This document shows, one piece after another, positions 28,177 through 36,514 of a stretch of DNA of 64,000 bases. The DNA is taken from contig JAHDNF010000001.1 of NCBI GenBank assembly GCA_018435605.1, forward strand, positions 1-64,000, in the 5' to 3' direction. The position numbers and the translations under genes were made by a program. The notes beneath the pieces were generated by a model. That model made no database searches. It had not been told where the DNA came from and was given only the letters and a program-made list of their open reading frames with translations. The stretch is from a bacterium (GTDB taxonomy: Bacteria > Auribacterota > Auribacteria > Auribacterales > Auribacteraceae). Position 1 is the stretch's first letter, and each line of letters begins with the position of its first letter.

Positions 28177-28205
28177 TTGATTTACGTACAGGTCTTTTAT
28201 ATTAT
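28177..28205 (+). promoter_or_regulatory. Promoter of the corA-type gene
   Basis: TTGATT (28177-28182), 17-bp spacer, TATTAT (28200-28205). Start near 28212, which supports the downstream ATG at 28237 as the true start. Divergent from the flavodiiron promoter. Confidence 0.5.
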
Positions 28206-28236
28206 GAAAACAGCATATATAAACTGGAGCGCAGTT

Positions 28237-29334
28237 ATGAAAAATGATAATTTACGAAATTCTCTGAAAATACAGCGGTTCATACGTCCGGTTGATAAAA
28301 CCAAAGGGTTGCCGCCGGGGTCGTTGCGAGAACCTCCGGTTGAAAAAGCGATACCGGTTACTCTGGAACTTTTTAACTACAATGAAAAAGGGTTTACATC
28401 GGAACATATAGCAACTGTTGACAAATTTTTTGATAAGTCATCGGACTTGACTGTTAAATGGTTGAATATAAATGGATTGCATGATATTAAACTAATGAAG
28501 GAAATACGCGACAGGCTGAATATCCACCCGCTGGTACTCGAAGATATTACACATACCGGTCAACGTCCGAAATTCGACGATTACGAAGAATATTTGTATT
28601 TTGTTATCAAGATGATTACTTATAACCGACAGACACATGAGATTTTTACGGAGCAAGTCAGCATTATTTTAATCGATTCCATGGTGATTTCATTTCAGGA
28701 GCGGGAAGGAGATGTATTTGACATCATTCGTGAACGGATTAAGACAAACAAAGGACGGTTACGCAAGATGGGGGCGGATTATATGGCGTATTCGTTGCTG
28801 GATGTCGTTGTTGATAGCTATTTTGAAATATTGGAAAACATTGGCGGGCATATTCAGGAAATAGAGGAAGACTTGATGAGTCATCCTACAGTCAAAACTT
28901 TGCAGGATATTCATCATATTAAAAGAGATATTTTATATCTTTTTAATTCGCTGTGGCCTATGAGGCAACTGGTGAACACTTTTTATCAAAATGAATCTAA
29001 AATCATCGACAAAACAACCCGATTTTACCTGAAAGATGTGTATGATCATATTGTGCAGGTAATCGATACCATCGAGTCACTTCGGGATGTTGTTTCCGGT
29101 ATGATGGATATTTATCTGTCTACGGTCAACAACCGTATGAACGAAGTGATGAAGGTGCTGACAATAATGGCAAGTATTTTCATCCCTCTGACATTCATAG
29201 CCGGCATATACGGTATGAACTTCGACAATATGCCGGAACTGCATTTTAAATATGGATATTATGCAGTGCTCGGTATTATGGCGATCATGGGTATCCTGAT
29301 GCTGTCTTATTTCAAAATCAAGAAATGGTTATGA
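28237..29334 (+). CDS. corA: CorA-type Mg2+/Co2+ transporter
   Basis: 365 residues from ATG 28237, preceded by TGGAG at 7 nt. Large soluble alpha/beta N-terminal part, long stalk helix (about 240-300), then two membrane helices joined by the family signature YGMNFDNMPEL. Forms a pentameric channel for Mg2+ (some members Co2+, Ni2+ or Zn2+). The C-terminus ends in the usual basic KIKKWL. Converges with the ORP operon, with an 11-nt gap. Confidence 0.95.
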   Translation: MKNDNLRNSLKIQRFIRPVDKTKGLPPGSLREPPVEKAIPVTLELFNYNEKGFTSEHIATVDKFFDKSSDLTVKWLNINGLHDIKLMKEIRDRLNIHPLVLEDITHTGQRPKFDDYEEYLYFVIKMITYNRQTHEIFTEQVSIILIDSMVISFQEREGDVFDIIRERIKTNKGRLRKMGADYMAYSLLDVVVDSYFEILENIGGHIQEIEEDLMSHPTVKTLQDIHHIKRDILYLFNSLWPMRQLVNTFYQNESKIIDKTTRFYLKDVYDHIVQVIDTIESLRDVVSGMMDIYLSTVNNRMNEVMKVLTIMASIFIPLTFIAGIYGMNFDNMPELHFKYGYYAVLGIMAIMGILMLSYFKIKKWL

Positions 29335-29345
29335 TTCTGTCCGGT

Positions 29346-30551
29346 TTAGTGGTCGCAACAGTTATTCCCTGTTTGCAATGATCCTGACAGATACTCCTGT
29401 ACAGCTGTTTTCGGGTCGTCGCCTATTACTCCGGTTATTACCTTGATGTTTTTTTCGTTGAATAATGACTGCGCGCGTTGCCCCATACCTCCTGCAAGTA
29501 TACAGTTAACACCTTGTTGTGCAAGAAATTGAGGAAGAACTCCTGGTTCGTGCGGCGGCGGTGCGACGGTTTTTGTGCCTTTGATAGTTTGGTTTTCGAT
29601 TTCGTATATTACAAACGATTCGCAATGCCCGAAATGCATGCTGAGCCGGCCTTCGGTTGTAGGAACGGCTATTTTCATGTTTGTGTCTCCTTGTGCTGAT
29701 TGGTTCATTTGCGTTACATTTTTTTTATGCGCGGATAAGTATGATAAAATATTATCTGTTATTATATCGAATTGCTTTTTAACAAATTCCGATATATCTG
29801 AACCGATAATCGGTTTGCCGTTATCAGCCAGTTCGACAACTGCCGGATCAAATGGAATAGTTCCGAGGAACGGTACATTCATCTCTAAGGCAATAGATTT
29901 TCCGCCGCCCTGTTTGAAAGGAGTGATCTTTTCTTTGCAATGCGGACAAACCATACCGCTCATATTTTCCACAATACCTATAACGGGAATTTCGACCTGA
30001 CGGGCAAAAGAAATCGCTTTGCGTGCATCCAGTATTGCAACATCTTGTGGCGTAGTAACTATTACCGTTCCGTCAATATCTGGGATCAGTTGGGCGATTG
30101 TTAGCGGTTCGTCGCCTGTTCCGGGAGGAAGGTCTACTATAAGATAGTCAAGCCTGTCCCATTCGACATCAGCAAGGAGTTGTTTAATAACCCCTATTTT
30201 CAGAGGACCACGCCAGATAAGCGGCGTATCCGGAGACTCTATCAAACCTGCCATAGATACAACCTGCACGTTATGCCCGCCGTTTAGAGGAAATATCTGT
30301 CCTTCTATATGAAACAGTCTTTCTCCTTCGAGTCCAAGCAGTTTCAATATGCTGGGGCCGTGGAGGTCGGCATCGAGCAAGCCAACTGAAAAACCCTGGC
30401 AGGCAAAAGACATGGCGATATTTACCGAAACCGTACTTTTTCCTACGCCTCCTTTGTTGCTCATAACTGCGATTATGTGTTTGATCCCTTTCAACCGGGC
30501 TTGTAAACGCTGGTCTATGTCGCTGTTGGAAAAATGATTTTTGTCAGTCAT
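29346..30551 (-). CDS. Mrp/NBP35 ATPase fused to an orange-protein (NifX-like) domain
   Basis: 401 residues in two parts. Residues 1-270: Mrp/ApbC P-loop ATPase with deviant Walker A SNKGGVGKST (31-40), DLPPGTGDEPLTI and a CPHC pair that can hold a bridging Fe-S cluster. Residues 292-401: DiNase/FeMo-co family domain starting MKIAVPTTEGRLSMHFGHCE, ending in CCDH. This is the MrpORP arrangement known from anaerobes; the ORP family binds Mo/Cu-S clusters in Desulfovibrio. Last gene of the locus, 13 nt after a MinD-type gene. An internal ribosome site precedes the second domain. Confidence 0.92.
   Translation of the reverse strand: MTDKNHFSNSDIDQRLQARLKGIKHIIAVMSNKGGVGKSTVSVNIAMSFACQGFSVGLLDADLHGPSILKLLGLEGERLFHIEGQIFPLNGGHNVQVVSMAGLIESPDTPLIWRGPLKIGVIKQLLADVEWDRLDYLIVDLPPGTGDEPLTIAQLIPDIDGTVIVTTPQDVAILDARKAISFARQVEIPVIGIVENMSGMVCPHCKEKITPFKQGGGKSIALEMNVPFLGTIPFDPAVVELADNGKPIIGSDISEFVKKQFDIITDNILSYLSAHKKNVTQMNQSAQGDTNMKIAVPTTEGRLSMHFGHCESFVIYEIENQTIKGTKTVAPPPHEPGVLPQFLAQQGVNCILAGGMGQRAQSLFNEKNIKVITGVIGDDPKTAVQEYLSGSLQTGNNCCDH
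29676..29692 (-). promoter_or_regulatory. Internal ribosome-binding site and ATG inside the Mrp-ORP gene
   Basis: AAGGAG (29692-29687, reverse strand) lies 8 nt before an in-frame ATG (29678) that opens the ORP domain exactly at its natural N-terminus (KIAVPTTEG). Translation from here would give a free 110-residue ORP in addition to the fusion. The site is seen; its use is inferred. Confidence 0.55.
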
Positions 30552-30564
30552 AACAGTTTCTCCT

Positions 30565-31428
30565 TTAATTTATTGAAAATATTGTTTTTATCTGTTGCCA
30601 AAGAAAACGTATTTGCTGTGATATGTGGTTATCCGTATATTCTACAACAGTTTTTTTAGCCGCCAAAGAGTCTATTACACATGTGTCGAACGGTATTTTT
30701 CCTGATACAGGTATGTTGTTTTGCGCCGCGAAAGCCTCTATATCAGCGGTATTGTCAGGATTGATATCCCATTTATTGATGCAGATGCTACAGGGTACAT
30801 TGAAATGAGCCGTAACTTCAAGTATACGTTTCATATCGTGGATGCCTGCCACGGTAGGTTCTGTGACAATCAATGCGCCGGTGCAGGATGAAATAGATGC
30901 GATAAGAGGGCATCCTATGCCGGGTGGTCCGTCTATAAGTATGATATCAGCAGATTCCTTTTCCGCCATATTGATAGCCGCTTTTCGTACGCAGGTTACC
31001 AATTTTCCGGAATTTTCCTCACCCGGGTGAAGTCGGGCGTGAATAAACTTTCCGTATTTTGTATCGGATATGAACCAACTGCCGCATGTTTTGTCGCGCA
31101 TTTCGATTGCATTTTCAGGACAAATTCGCGCGCATAAACCGCATCCTTCGCAATCATAGGGATTAATGCCGGTTTGTGTATGAGCGTCAAAGCGGCAAAC
31201 TGAAATACATAAACCGCATCCGCTACATAACGGCATATTTTTTGTTACAATTTTACCGCTTATGAACGGATGTTCCAATATGGTGTATGGCTGTAACAAA
31301 ATATGTAAGTCGGCCGCGTCTACATCGCAATCCGCAAGCACCGCATTACCTGCCAATGACGCCAGAGATGCGGTAACCGTTGTTTTTCCCGTGCCGCCTT
31401 TACCGCTTATGATTACAAGCTGTTTCAT
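30565..31428 (-). CDS. Ferredoxin-inserted MinD-type ATPase (second)
   Basis: 287 residues from ATG 31428, the second of two adjacent ATG codons, which has AAAGGAA at correct spacing. Deviant Walker A SGKGGTGKTT near the start; a bacterial ferredoxin domain is inserted (about 60-110) with CSGCGLCISVC and CEGCGLCARIC, i.e. two [4Fe-4S] sites; then DGPPGIGCPLIAS. Family members accompany ORP/NifX proteins in anaerobes. The start overlaps the preceding gene by 29 nt, so it is translationally coupled with its paralogue. Confidence 0.93.
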   Translation of the reverse strand: MKQLVIISGKGGTGKTTVTASLASLAGNAVLADCDVDAADLHILLQPYTILEHPFISGKIVTKNMPLCSGCGLCISVCRFDAHTQTGINPYDCEGCGLCARICPENAIEMRDKTCGSWFISDTKYGKFIHARLHPGEENSGKLVTCVRKAAINMAEKESADIILIDGPPGIGCPLIASISSCTGALIVTEPTVAGIHDMKRILEVTAHFNVPCSICINKWDINPDNTADIEAFAAQNNIPVSGKIPFDTCVIDSLAAKKTVVEYTDNHISQQIRFLWQQIKTIFSIN

Positions 31429-32257
31429 CATATTCCTTTCGAATTTTTTTGAACAATTCCTTAAATAACTGAGCGTACTTTGGATTTTCAATAAAGTTTT
31501 TGCCCTGTGAGTACAAAGTTGCAATTGCTCTGTCGAAGGGCAATTTTATAAGTACAGGCAAATTCTTTTCTTCGCAAAATTGTTCTATAGAATCGTTATC
31601 ACCGTTTCTTGTTTTGTTGATTACCACACCGGCGGGTAACGATAATTCTTCAGTCAAAGCTACAGCCAGTTTGAGGTCGTTAAGACCGAATGGTGTCGGT
31701 TCTGTTACGAGAACAACATAATCGCTGTTGCGCATTGTTGCGACTACTGGGCATGATGTTCCCGGAGGAGCATCAATGATTACAGGGATTTTTTCAGAAA
31801 AATCTTTTTTTAATGCTCGTATTAACGGCGGAGCAAGCGGTTCTCCGATTTTAAGTATGCCGTGGAGAAACGCTATATCGCCGATATGACCTCGTTCAAC
31901 TACACCTATACAACGAGTGCTTTCGCGAAGAGCTCTGCGTGGGCATAGGTGAATACACGCTCCGCATCCATGGCACAACTCCGGATATATTAATACTGAT
32001 TTTGCAAATACCGCTATGGCGTTGAATTCGCAGACCTTCGAGCAAATACCGCATTTGTTGCATAATTCATCGTCTAAGACCGGTACGGCTATCCCGATAT
32101 CATAAGAACTGTCGATTTTAGGTTTTAGAAATAAGTGGCCGTTCGGTTCTTCTACATCGCAATCGACATATTGAACTTTGCCTGCTACCAGTGCCAGATT
32201 GACCGCGACGGTAGTTTTGCCTGTACCGCCTTTACCGCTTGCCATACAAATTCTCAT
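31400..32257 (-). CDS. Ferredoxin-inserted MinD-type ATPase (first)
   Basis: 285 residues from ATG 32257; an upstream ATG in frame lies inside the methyltransferase gene and adds no homology. SGKGGTGKTTVAVNLALVAG binds ATP; YVDCDVEEPNGHLFL is typical. The insert has CNKCGICSKVC and CHGCGACIHLC for two [4Fe-4S] clusters; IIDAPPGTSCPVVATM follows. Similar in plan to the next gene, so the pair may form a heterodimer. Starts with an ATGA overlap with the methyltransferase stop. Confidence 0.93.
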   Translation of the reverse strand: MRICMASGKGGTGKTTVAVNLALVAGKVQYVDCDVEEPNGHLFLKPKIDSSYDIGIAVPVLDDELCNKCGICSKVCEFNAIAVFAKSVLIYPELCHGCGACIHLCPRRALRESTRCIGVVERGHIGDIAFLHGILKIGEPLAPPLIRALKKDFSEKIPVIIDAPPGTSCPVVATMRNSDYVVLVTEPTPFGLNDLKLAVALTEELSLPAGVVINKTRNGDNDSIEQFCEEKNLPVLIKLPFDRAIATLYSQGKNFIENPKYAQLFKELFKKIRKEYDETACNHKR

Positions 32258-32883
32258 TGTTCTATTCCGTTTCGTTTGGCGCAATACACCGTCTGACATT
32301 CATAAAATGATGCGGTGACGCTAAATCCTTTTTGTTCAAGCCATTGTGATATCTGAGAAAAACGATGGCCGGTTTTAAAATGTTGCCGGTTTTCTTGCCG
32401 ATGAGCTTTTTCTATTATTTCAAAACCAGTTTCGTTAAAATCACTTATTATCAATTGTCTGGCGGTCATTCGCGCCATTTCGTCTATAACTTTTTTGGGT
32501 TCCTCGAAGTGATGAAATGAAATGGCTGATACCGTTAAATCAAAATATTTATCAGCAAAACCGAGCTGTCCGGCATCGGCGCATAATAATGTAACAGCTT
32601 GTTCGCACTGGTGATACATGAGGTTTAGCATGGCAATTCGTTGTTCTTGCGTATCCATGTCGACTGATATTATCGAGTCGCATATCTTTGTAAGAAAAAT
32701 GGTCAGAATCCCTTTACCTGTGCCGACTTCAAGTATTCTTGCCGGCTTAAAGTGGATTAAATCTATAAACTCTTTACGCAATGCGATTTGATCTAGGCCT
32801 AAATCTTTATAATATGCAAGCCGCCGCTCAAATTCTGTATGGTTTCTAATTATCTGGTCGCTGGTTATATCATTTAAGTTCAT
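32254..32883 (-). CDS. Class I SAM-dependent methyltransferase in the ORP locus
   Basis: 209 residues from ATG 32883 with GGGG about 9 nt upstream; ATG 32898 is an alternative. Motif I ILEVGTGKGILTIFL (about residue 50), an acidic loop ISVDMDTQEQRI, and motif IV-like FDLTVSAISFHHFEEPKKVI. Substrate unknown. Gap of 4 nt from the upstream ORP-like gene and an ATGA overlap downstream place it firmly in the operon. Confidence 0.88.
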   Translation of the reverse strand: MNLNDITSDQIIRNHTEFERRLAYYKDLGLDQIALRKEFIDLIHFKPARILEVGTGKGILTIFLTKICDSIISVDMDTQEQRIAMLNLMYHQCEQAVTLLCADAGQLGFADKYFDLTVSAISFHHFEEPKKVIDEMARMTARQLIISDFNETGFEIIEKAHRQENRQHFKTGHRFSQISQWLEQKGFSVTASFYECQTVYCAKRNGIEQ

Positions 32884-32887
32884 TGTG

Positions 32888-33250
32888 TTAAACCCCATGG
32901 CTTGTACTATTTGGCGAAGTGGCGTATGAAAAAAATCCTTTTTCCCATTTATCGATACATTCTTGCACTGTACCGGATACATTTAAGATCAGTTTTATTC
33001 CCGCAGTATCCAGCGCTCTGAAGGCTTTTGGTCCGCAATTGCCTGTGATTACTATATCTACACTATTATTGGCAATATTTTGTGCGGATTGAATGCCTGC
33101 TCCCTGAGCGGCATTGGCTACCATGGAATTCTCAATATATGAATATGTTCTTGTATCGGAATCGTAAAGAACAAACCAATTTGTCCTTCCGAAGCGTTGT
33201 TCGACTAGTGAATCCGGATTTTGTCCTTGGGCAGTAACTGCTATTTTCAT
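32888..33250 (-). CDS. Orange-protein/NifX-like small protein A
   Basis: 120 residues, single DiNase/FeMo-co domain (PF02579 type): KIAVTAQGQNPDSLVEQRFG, FVLYDSDTRTYSYIENS and VDIVITGNCGPKAFRALDTA. An RNase-H-like fold that binds Fe/Mo or Mo/Cu sulfide clusters in known members. Start has a perfect GGAGGT. C-terminal tail is short and lacks cysteines. Second gene of the operon, 14 nt after its paralogue. Confidence 0.9.
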   Translation of the reverse strand: MKIAVTAQGQNPDSLVEQRFGRTNWFVLYDSDTRTYSYIENSMVANAAQGAGIQSAQNIANNSVDIVITGNCGPKAFRALDTAGIKLILNVSGTVQECIDKWEKGFFSYATSPNSTSHGV

Positions 33251-33264
33251 TTTACCTCCGTATT

Positions 33265-33654
33265 TTATATTGTGTTTTTATTGTGTTTTAATGATTGTCT
33301 GCGGCATCGGCAACGATTTCTGGAACACCCCGGCATGAGAAACCTTTTATCCGCAATGGTGTTATCGCAAACCGCGCGCAAAATATCTTCTACATTTCCG
33401 CTTATCCATGGCGTTACCTCGATTCCGCCGGCAATTAACATGCTATGAAATTCCCGCGAGATGGCGCCGCAAATGATTTTGTCAACGCACAGCTTGTTTA
33501 GAGCCGTAACCTTTGCGATATATGAGGCAGTTTGTATATCGCATTCCTGCTTTATTTGCGGTATTCCATTTTCAATGCGATATATCGTAATATGTCCGGC
33601 ACAATCGAAAACCGGTGAAATTCTGTTTTGAGCTGTAGCGATGCCTACTATCAT
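33265..33654 (-). CDS. Orange-protein/NifX-like small protein B with Cys/Arg tail
   Basis: 129 residues. Diverged ORP/NifX domain: IVGIATAQNRISPVFDCAGH, YRIENGIPQIKQECDIQ, VDKIICGAISREFHSMLIAG. The last 25 residues form an Arg/Cys tail (MPGCSRNRCRCRRQ) that could bind a metal or nucleic acid. First gene of the six-gene operon, behind a sigma54-like promoter. Confidence 0.86.
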   Translation of the reverse strand: MIVGIATAQNRISPVFDCAGHITIYRIENGIPQIKQECDIQTASYIAKVTALNKLCVDKIICGAISREFHSMLIAGGIEVTPWISGNVEDILRAVCDNTIADKRFLMPGCSRNRCRCRRQSLKHNKNTI

Positions 33655-33679
33655 ATAAACCTCTTTTCAATAACTTATC

Positions 33680-33696
33680 TCATATAGCATGCCACA
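33680..33696 (-). promoter_or_regulatory. Sigma54-like promoter of the ORP operon (imperfect -12)
   Basis: Reverse strand reads GTGGCATG, four bases, then ATGA. The -24 part (TGGCA.G) fits sigma54 well, the -12 part has G but not C (consensus TTGC). Spacing GG to GA is the required 10 bp. It lies 26-42 nt before the first ATG and about 95 bp from a matching palindrome. Confidence 0.4.
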
Positions 33697-33779
33697 AAGA
33701 ATATTATTCTCTGTTAATATTTGTAATATACTTTGATTAAGTAAGATATGTGGTAATATATAGATATTTGTGTAATTAT

Positions 33780-33801
33780 ATAGTCGCAATAACGCTACTG
33801 T
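33780..33801. promoter_or_regulatory. Probable activator-binding palindrome (copy 3)
   Basis: ATAGTCGCA-N4-CGCTACTGT. Identical at 17 of 22 positions to the palindrome at 36627-36648. It sits just past the stop of the sigma54 activator gene and about 97 bp upstream of the ORP-operon promoter, the usual distance for an enhancer site. Confidence 0.5.
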
Positions 33802-33809
33802 AGGGTTTA

Positions 33810-35207
33810 TTACGGATTATTCGTTTTACTGCGACCATCATTGGATGGAAGATGTATATTCAGTGATTTTATTTTTCGAAACAAAGTGCTTTTGTGGATT
33901 CCAAGATATTTAGCTGTAGTACAACGATTCCAGTGGTTTTTTTTAAGAGCTTCTATGATAATATTTTTTTCCATTGCTTTGAATGTATGTTTTCCATCGG
34001 AAATTGCCGTATAATCGGTTGTATCGCTCTCTTGCAAGGCAAATTCGGCAGGCAGATGTTTTAGGAGTATAGTATCGGACGAACATAAAACAAATGCGTG
34101 TTCTATTATATTTTCCAGTTCTCTTACATTGCCAGGGAAATCATAGTGCATCAAGGTAGACAGTACGGACGGAGCTACGTTTGTAACAGCTTTTCCGGTT
34201 ATTGAATTGAAATGATGAATAAAATGATCGATAAGCAAAGGTATATCTTCTTTACGTTCTCGAAGTGGAATTAGTTGAAGGCGTATGACGTTAATTCTGT
34301 AAAACAGATCACTTCGGAATATATTTTTTTTAACAAGGTCGTGAAGATTTTTATTTGTCGCGGCGATGATTCTAACATCCGCATGTTGCGACTCGACACT
34401 GCCGAGCGGTTCGTATATTTTTTCCTGAAGAACCCGCAAAAGCCTGACCTGCAATGCTTGGGATATATCGCCGATTTCGTCAAGAAAGAGCGTGCCTCTA
34501 TTTGCTTGGGCGAACCTTCCGGGTTTGTCTTTTTTGGCGTCGGTAAAAGCGCCGGCCTTATATCCGAACAATTCCGATTCTAAAAGAGTGTCCGGTAATG
34601 CCGCGCAATTGATAGCTATAAACGGTTTCTTTTTTCGCGGGCTCAAGTTATGAATAGCCCTCGCAAAGAGTTCTTTACCTGTACCGCTTTCTCCTTCTAT
34701 TAGAACAGTACTGCTACTATTTGCGATTTCAGGCATTATGGCAAAAATCCGGCGCATTTTATGGTTTTTACTTATGATATCCGAAAAGGTGTAATTCGCT
34801 TGAAGTTCTTTTTTAAGTTCCTCTACCTGACTGATATCGCGAAAAGTTTCGACGCCTCCGACTATCTGTCCGTCTGCCTCACGCAAAAAGGCAGTGGATA
34901 TGTCTATCCATTTTTTTGTGCCGTCGGCTGTAATAATATATATTCGCTTATTTTTTATCGGTTGGCCGGTGATTATAGTGTGATGCAGTGCGCATCCATT
35001 TTCGCAGATGCTGGCTTTGAATACGTCACAGCATGGCTTGCCTATAGCTTCTGTTCGCGGTACGCCGGTTATCTGTTCTGCGGCACGGTTAAAACTGGTG
35101 ATTTTCCAGTCTTTATCAACTGTGAAAACACCATCGTTAATACTATTTAGAATGATGTCTGTCGATGCGTCTAACCGTTGTGCTTTGCCGGAAAAATTAT
35201 TTTTCAT
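33810..35207 (-). CDS. PAS-type sigma54-dependent activator of the ORP locus
   Basis: 465 residues from ATG 35207 (35210 also possible). PAS domain (about 15-135) with a cysteine cluster, GKPCCDVFKASICENGC, then AAA+ domain with Walker A GESGTGKELFARAIH, Walker B GTLFLDEIGD, and a Fis-type HTH (TAKYLGIHKSTLFRKIKSL). The sigma54-contact loop reads GAFTDA rather than GAFTGA. Its start overlaps the upstream MBL gene by 11 nt. Probably binds the palindromes at 33780 and 36627-36688; the PAS cysteines hint at a redox or metal signal. Confidence 0.93.
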   Translation of the reverse strand: MKNNFSGKAQRLDASTDIILNSINDGVFTVDKDWKITSFNRAAEQITGVPRTEAIGKPCCDVFKASICENGCALHHTIITGQPIKNKRIYIITADGTKKWIDISTAFLREADGQIVGGVETFRDISQVEELKKELQANYTFSDIISKNHKMRRIFAIMPEIANSSSTVLIEGESGTGKELFARAIHNLSPRKKKPFIAINCAALPDTLLESELFGYKAGAFTDAKKDKPGRFAQANRGTLFLDEIGDISQALQVRLLRVLQEKIYEPLGSVESQHADVRIIAATNKNLHDLVKKNIFRSDLFYRINVIRLQLIPLRERKEDIPLLIDHFIHHFNSITGKAVTNVAPSVLSTLMHYDFPGNVRELENIIEHAFVLCSSDTILLKHLPAEFALQESDTTDYTAISDGKHTFKAMEKNIIIEALKKNHWNRCTTAKYLGIHKSTLFRKIKSLNIHLPSNDGRSKTNNP

Positions 35208-36039
35208 CATATATCCATTCGAGGCTTTTGCCCACTTCAAGACGCTCGAAGCGGTCTTTCAGTCTTTCTTTCAGGAAACAACACGAATTAAAACCTGTGC
35301 AGTGTGCGGCATATAGTTTTTTTACCTTTAACGATTCGAGATGTTCAACAGTAACTTGCAGGCGTTCTTCACCGCTATGTATCAGATGAGTGCCGCCAAT
35401 TACAGCCAGTACCCTGTCGTCATTCATCAGCTTGACGGCATGAAGTATGGTGTTGATCAATCCGCTGTGAGCACATCCGGTGATGATAATTAAGCCTTCC
35501 GGTGTACGCAAAAAAAGCGCTTGATCATCAAAGAGATAGTCTTTTACTATATTATCTCGGTCTTTGATATAAAACGGTTCGTCGCTTTCCTCAAATTTCA
35601 TAGTACGCGGTATTTCTCCGCTAAGGACAACATCGTTGGTTATGTATTGTGGATCAGATGAAAGTTGCCATTCAATCATTTCTTGTGTAGAACGGTTACT
35701 TATCCAGTCTATTCCGATCTGTTTAAATTCGTTGTCGCCGATTTTTTTGTACCGCGGGCACGTTGTCAATGGATGCGCGTAAACCATAATTTTATGGAGG
35801 TTTATCAATTTCTTTATTCCGTTTGCATGGTCATAGTGTCCGTGGCTGATTATTATACTGTCGAGATTATTCAATTTAATACCCATTAATCTGGCATTAT
35901 GCTTCAACGCCATGCCTTGTCCGGCATCGAATAAGACTTTATGTCCGTTTATATCGAGATATGCGGAAAAACCATGTTCAGCCAGCAACATGGAGCGCGT
36001 TACTGTATCATCGACTAGTATTGTAATGGAGATTTTCAT
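35197..36039 (-). CDS. MBL-fold metal hydrolase, MJ0937-like
   Basis: 280 residues from ATG 36039 (AAGG 7 nt before). Zinc motif SHGHYDHANG (HxHxDH), further ligands in TGCAHSGL and IGGTHLI, and AAHCTGF near the end. Often named after a methanopterin-precursor enzyme (dihydropterin ribofuranosylaminobenzene phosphate synthase), but that reaction is unlikely in this organism. Such MBL proteins commonly sit near ORP/NifX and MinD-type genes. Co-transcribed with the activator. Confidence 0.88.
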   Translation of the reverse strand: MKISITILVDDTVTRSMLLAEHGFSAYLDINGHKVLFDAGQGMALKHNARLMGIKLNNLDSIIISHGHYDHANGIKKLINLHKIMVYAHPLTTCPRYKKIGDNEFKQIGIDWISNRSTQEMIEWQLSSDPQYITNDVVLSGEIPRTMKFEESDEPFYIKDRDNIVKDYLFDDQALFLRTPEGLIIITGCAHSGLINTILHAVKLMNDDRVLAVIGGTHLIHSGEERLQVTVEHLESLKVKKLYAAHCTGFNSCCFLKERLKDRFERLEVGKSLEWIYDEK

Positions 36040-36130
36040 AAAAATACCTTGCACCCTATTGTGTCAATCATGTTGTAGATCATAATATACAAACCTGTCT
36101 TAATGCCATAAAAAAAGCTTTAGACATGGT

Positions 36131-36159
36131 AAAGGCGCAGGAAATTTTCCCACGCCTTT
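36131..36159 (-). terminator. Hairpin between DUF5320 gene and MBL gene
   Basis: AAAGGCG and CGCCTTT (7 bp) enclose a further GGAA/TTCC pair with a 2x2 mismatch between them. A T7 run follows only 14 nt later on the reverse strand, so this is not a textbook terminator. It may reduce read-through from the DUF5320 gene into the MBL-activator pair. Confidence 0.35.
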
Positions 36160-36188
36160 AAGAAAAGAAATGAGGAAGATGTGTATGC

Positions 36189-36464
36189 TTAGTTTGCGGA
36201 TTCAATTTCCTCAATTCGTTTTTGCAGTATGTCTATTTCCTGTTTAAGTAATGTAACTCGATTGCGAAGAATATCCGCTTGATCAGGTTGCTGGGGAACC
36301 GCCATCATATCCGCGGACAGAGCCGGCAGATAACGCATTCTGAATCCACGTCCGGCACCTCGTCCAACACCAGGGCGAAAACCTGCTGAGGTTCTGCAAT
36401 AACCTGCTCCGCGTCCGTAGAAAAAACCGAGTCCGTTTGGTCCTGTTCCGTCAAAACCAGGCAT
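36189..36464 (-). CDS. DUF5320-family Gly/Arg-rich protein
   Basis: 91 residues. PGFDGTGPNGLGFFYGRGAG and the Gly/Arg-rich stretch GRGAGRGFRMRYLP are the family hallmark; the C-terminal 35 residues form a coiled coil (ILRNRVTLLKQEIDILQKRI). Members are usually found beside NifX/ORP and MinD-type genes in anaerobes; function unknown. Preceded by AAAGGAG and, 51-66 nt before the ATG, by a sigma54-type promoter. Confidence 0.88.
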   Translation of the reverse strand: MPGFDGTGPNGLGFFYGRGAGYCRTSAGFRPGVGRGAGRGFRMRYLPALSADMMAVPQQPDQADILRNRVTLLKQEIDILQKRIEEIESAN

Positions 36465-36514
36465 ATAATACTCCTTTCGTTTATGGATTTTAATTTATAC
36501 TGAATTTGGAAAAG

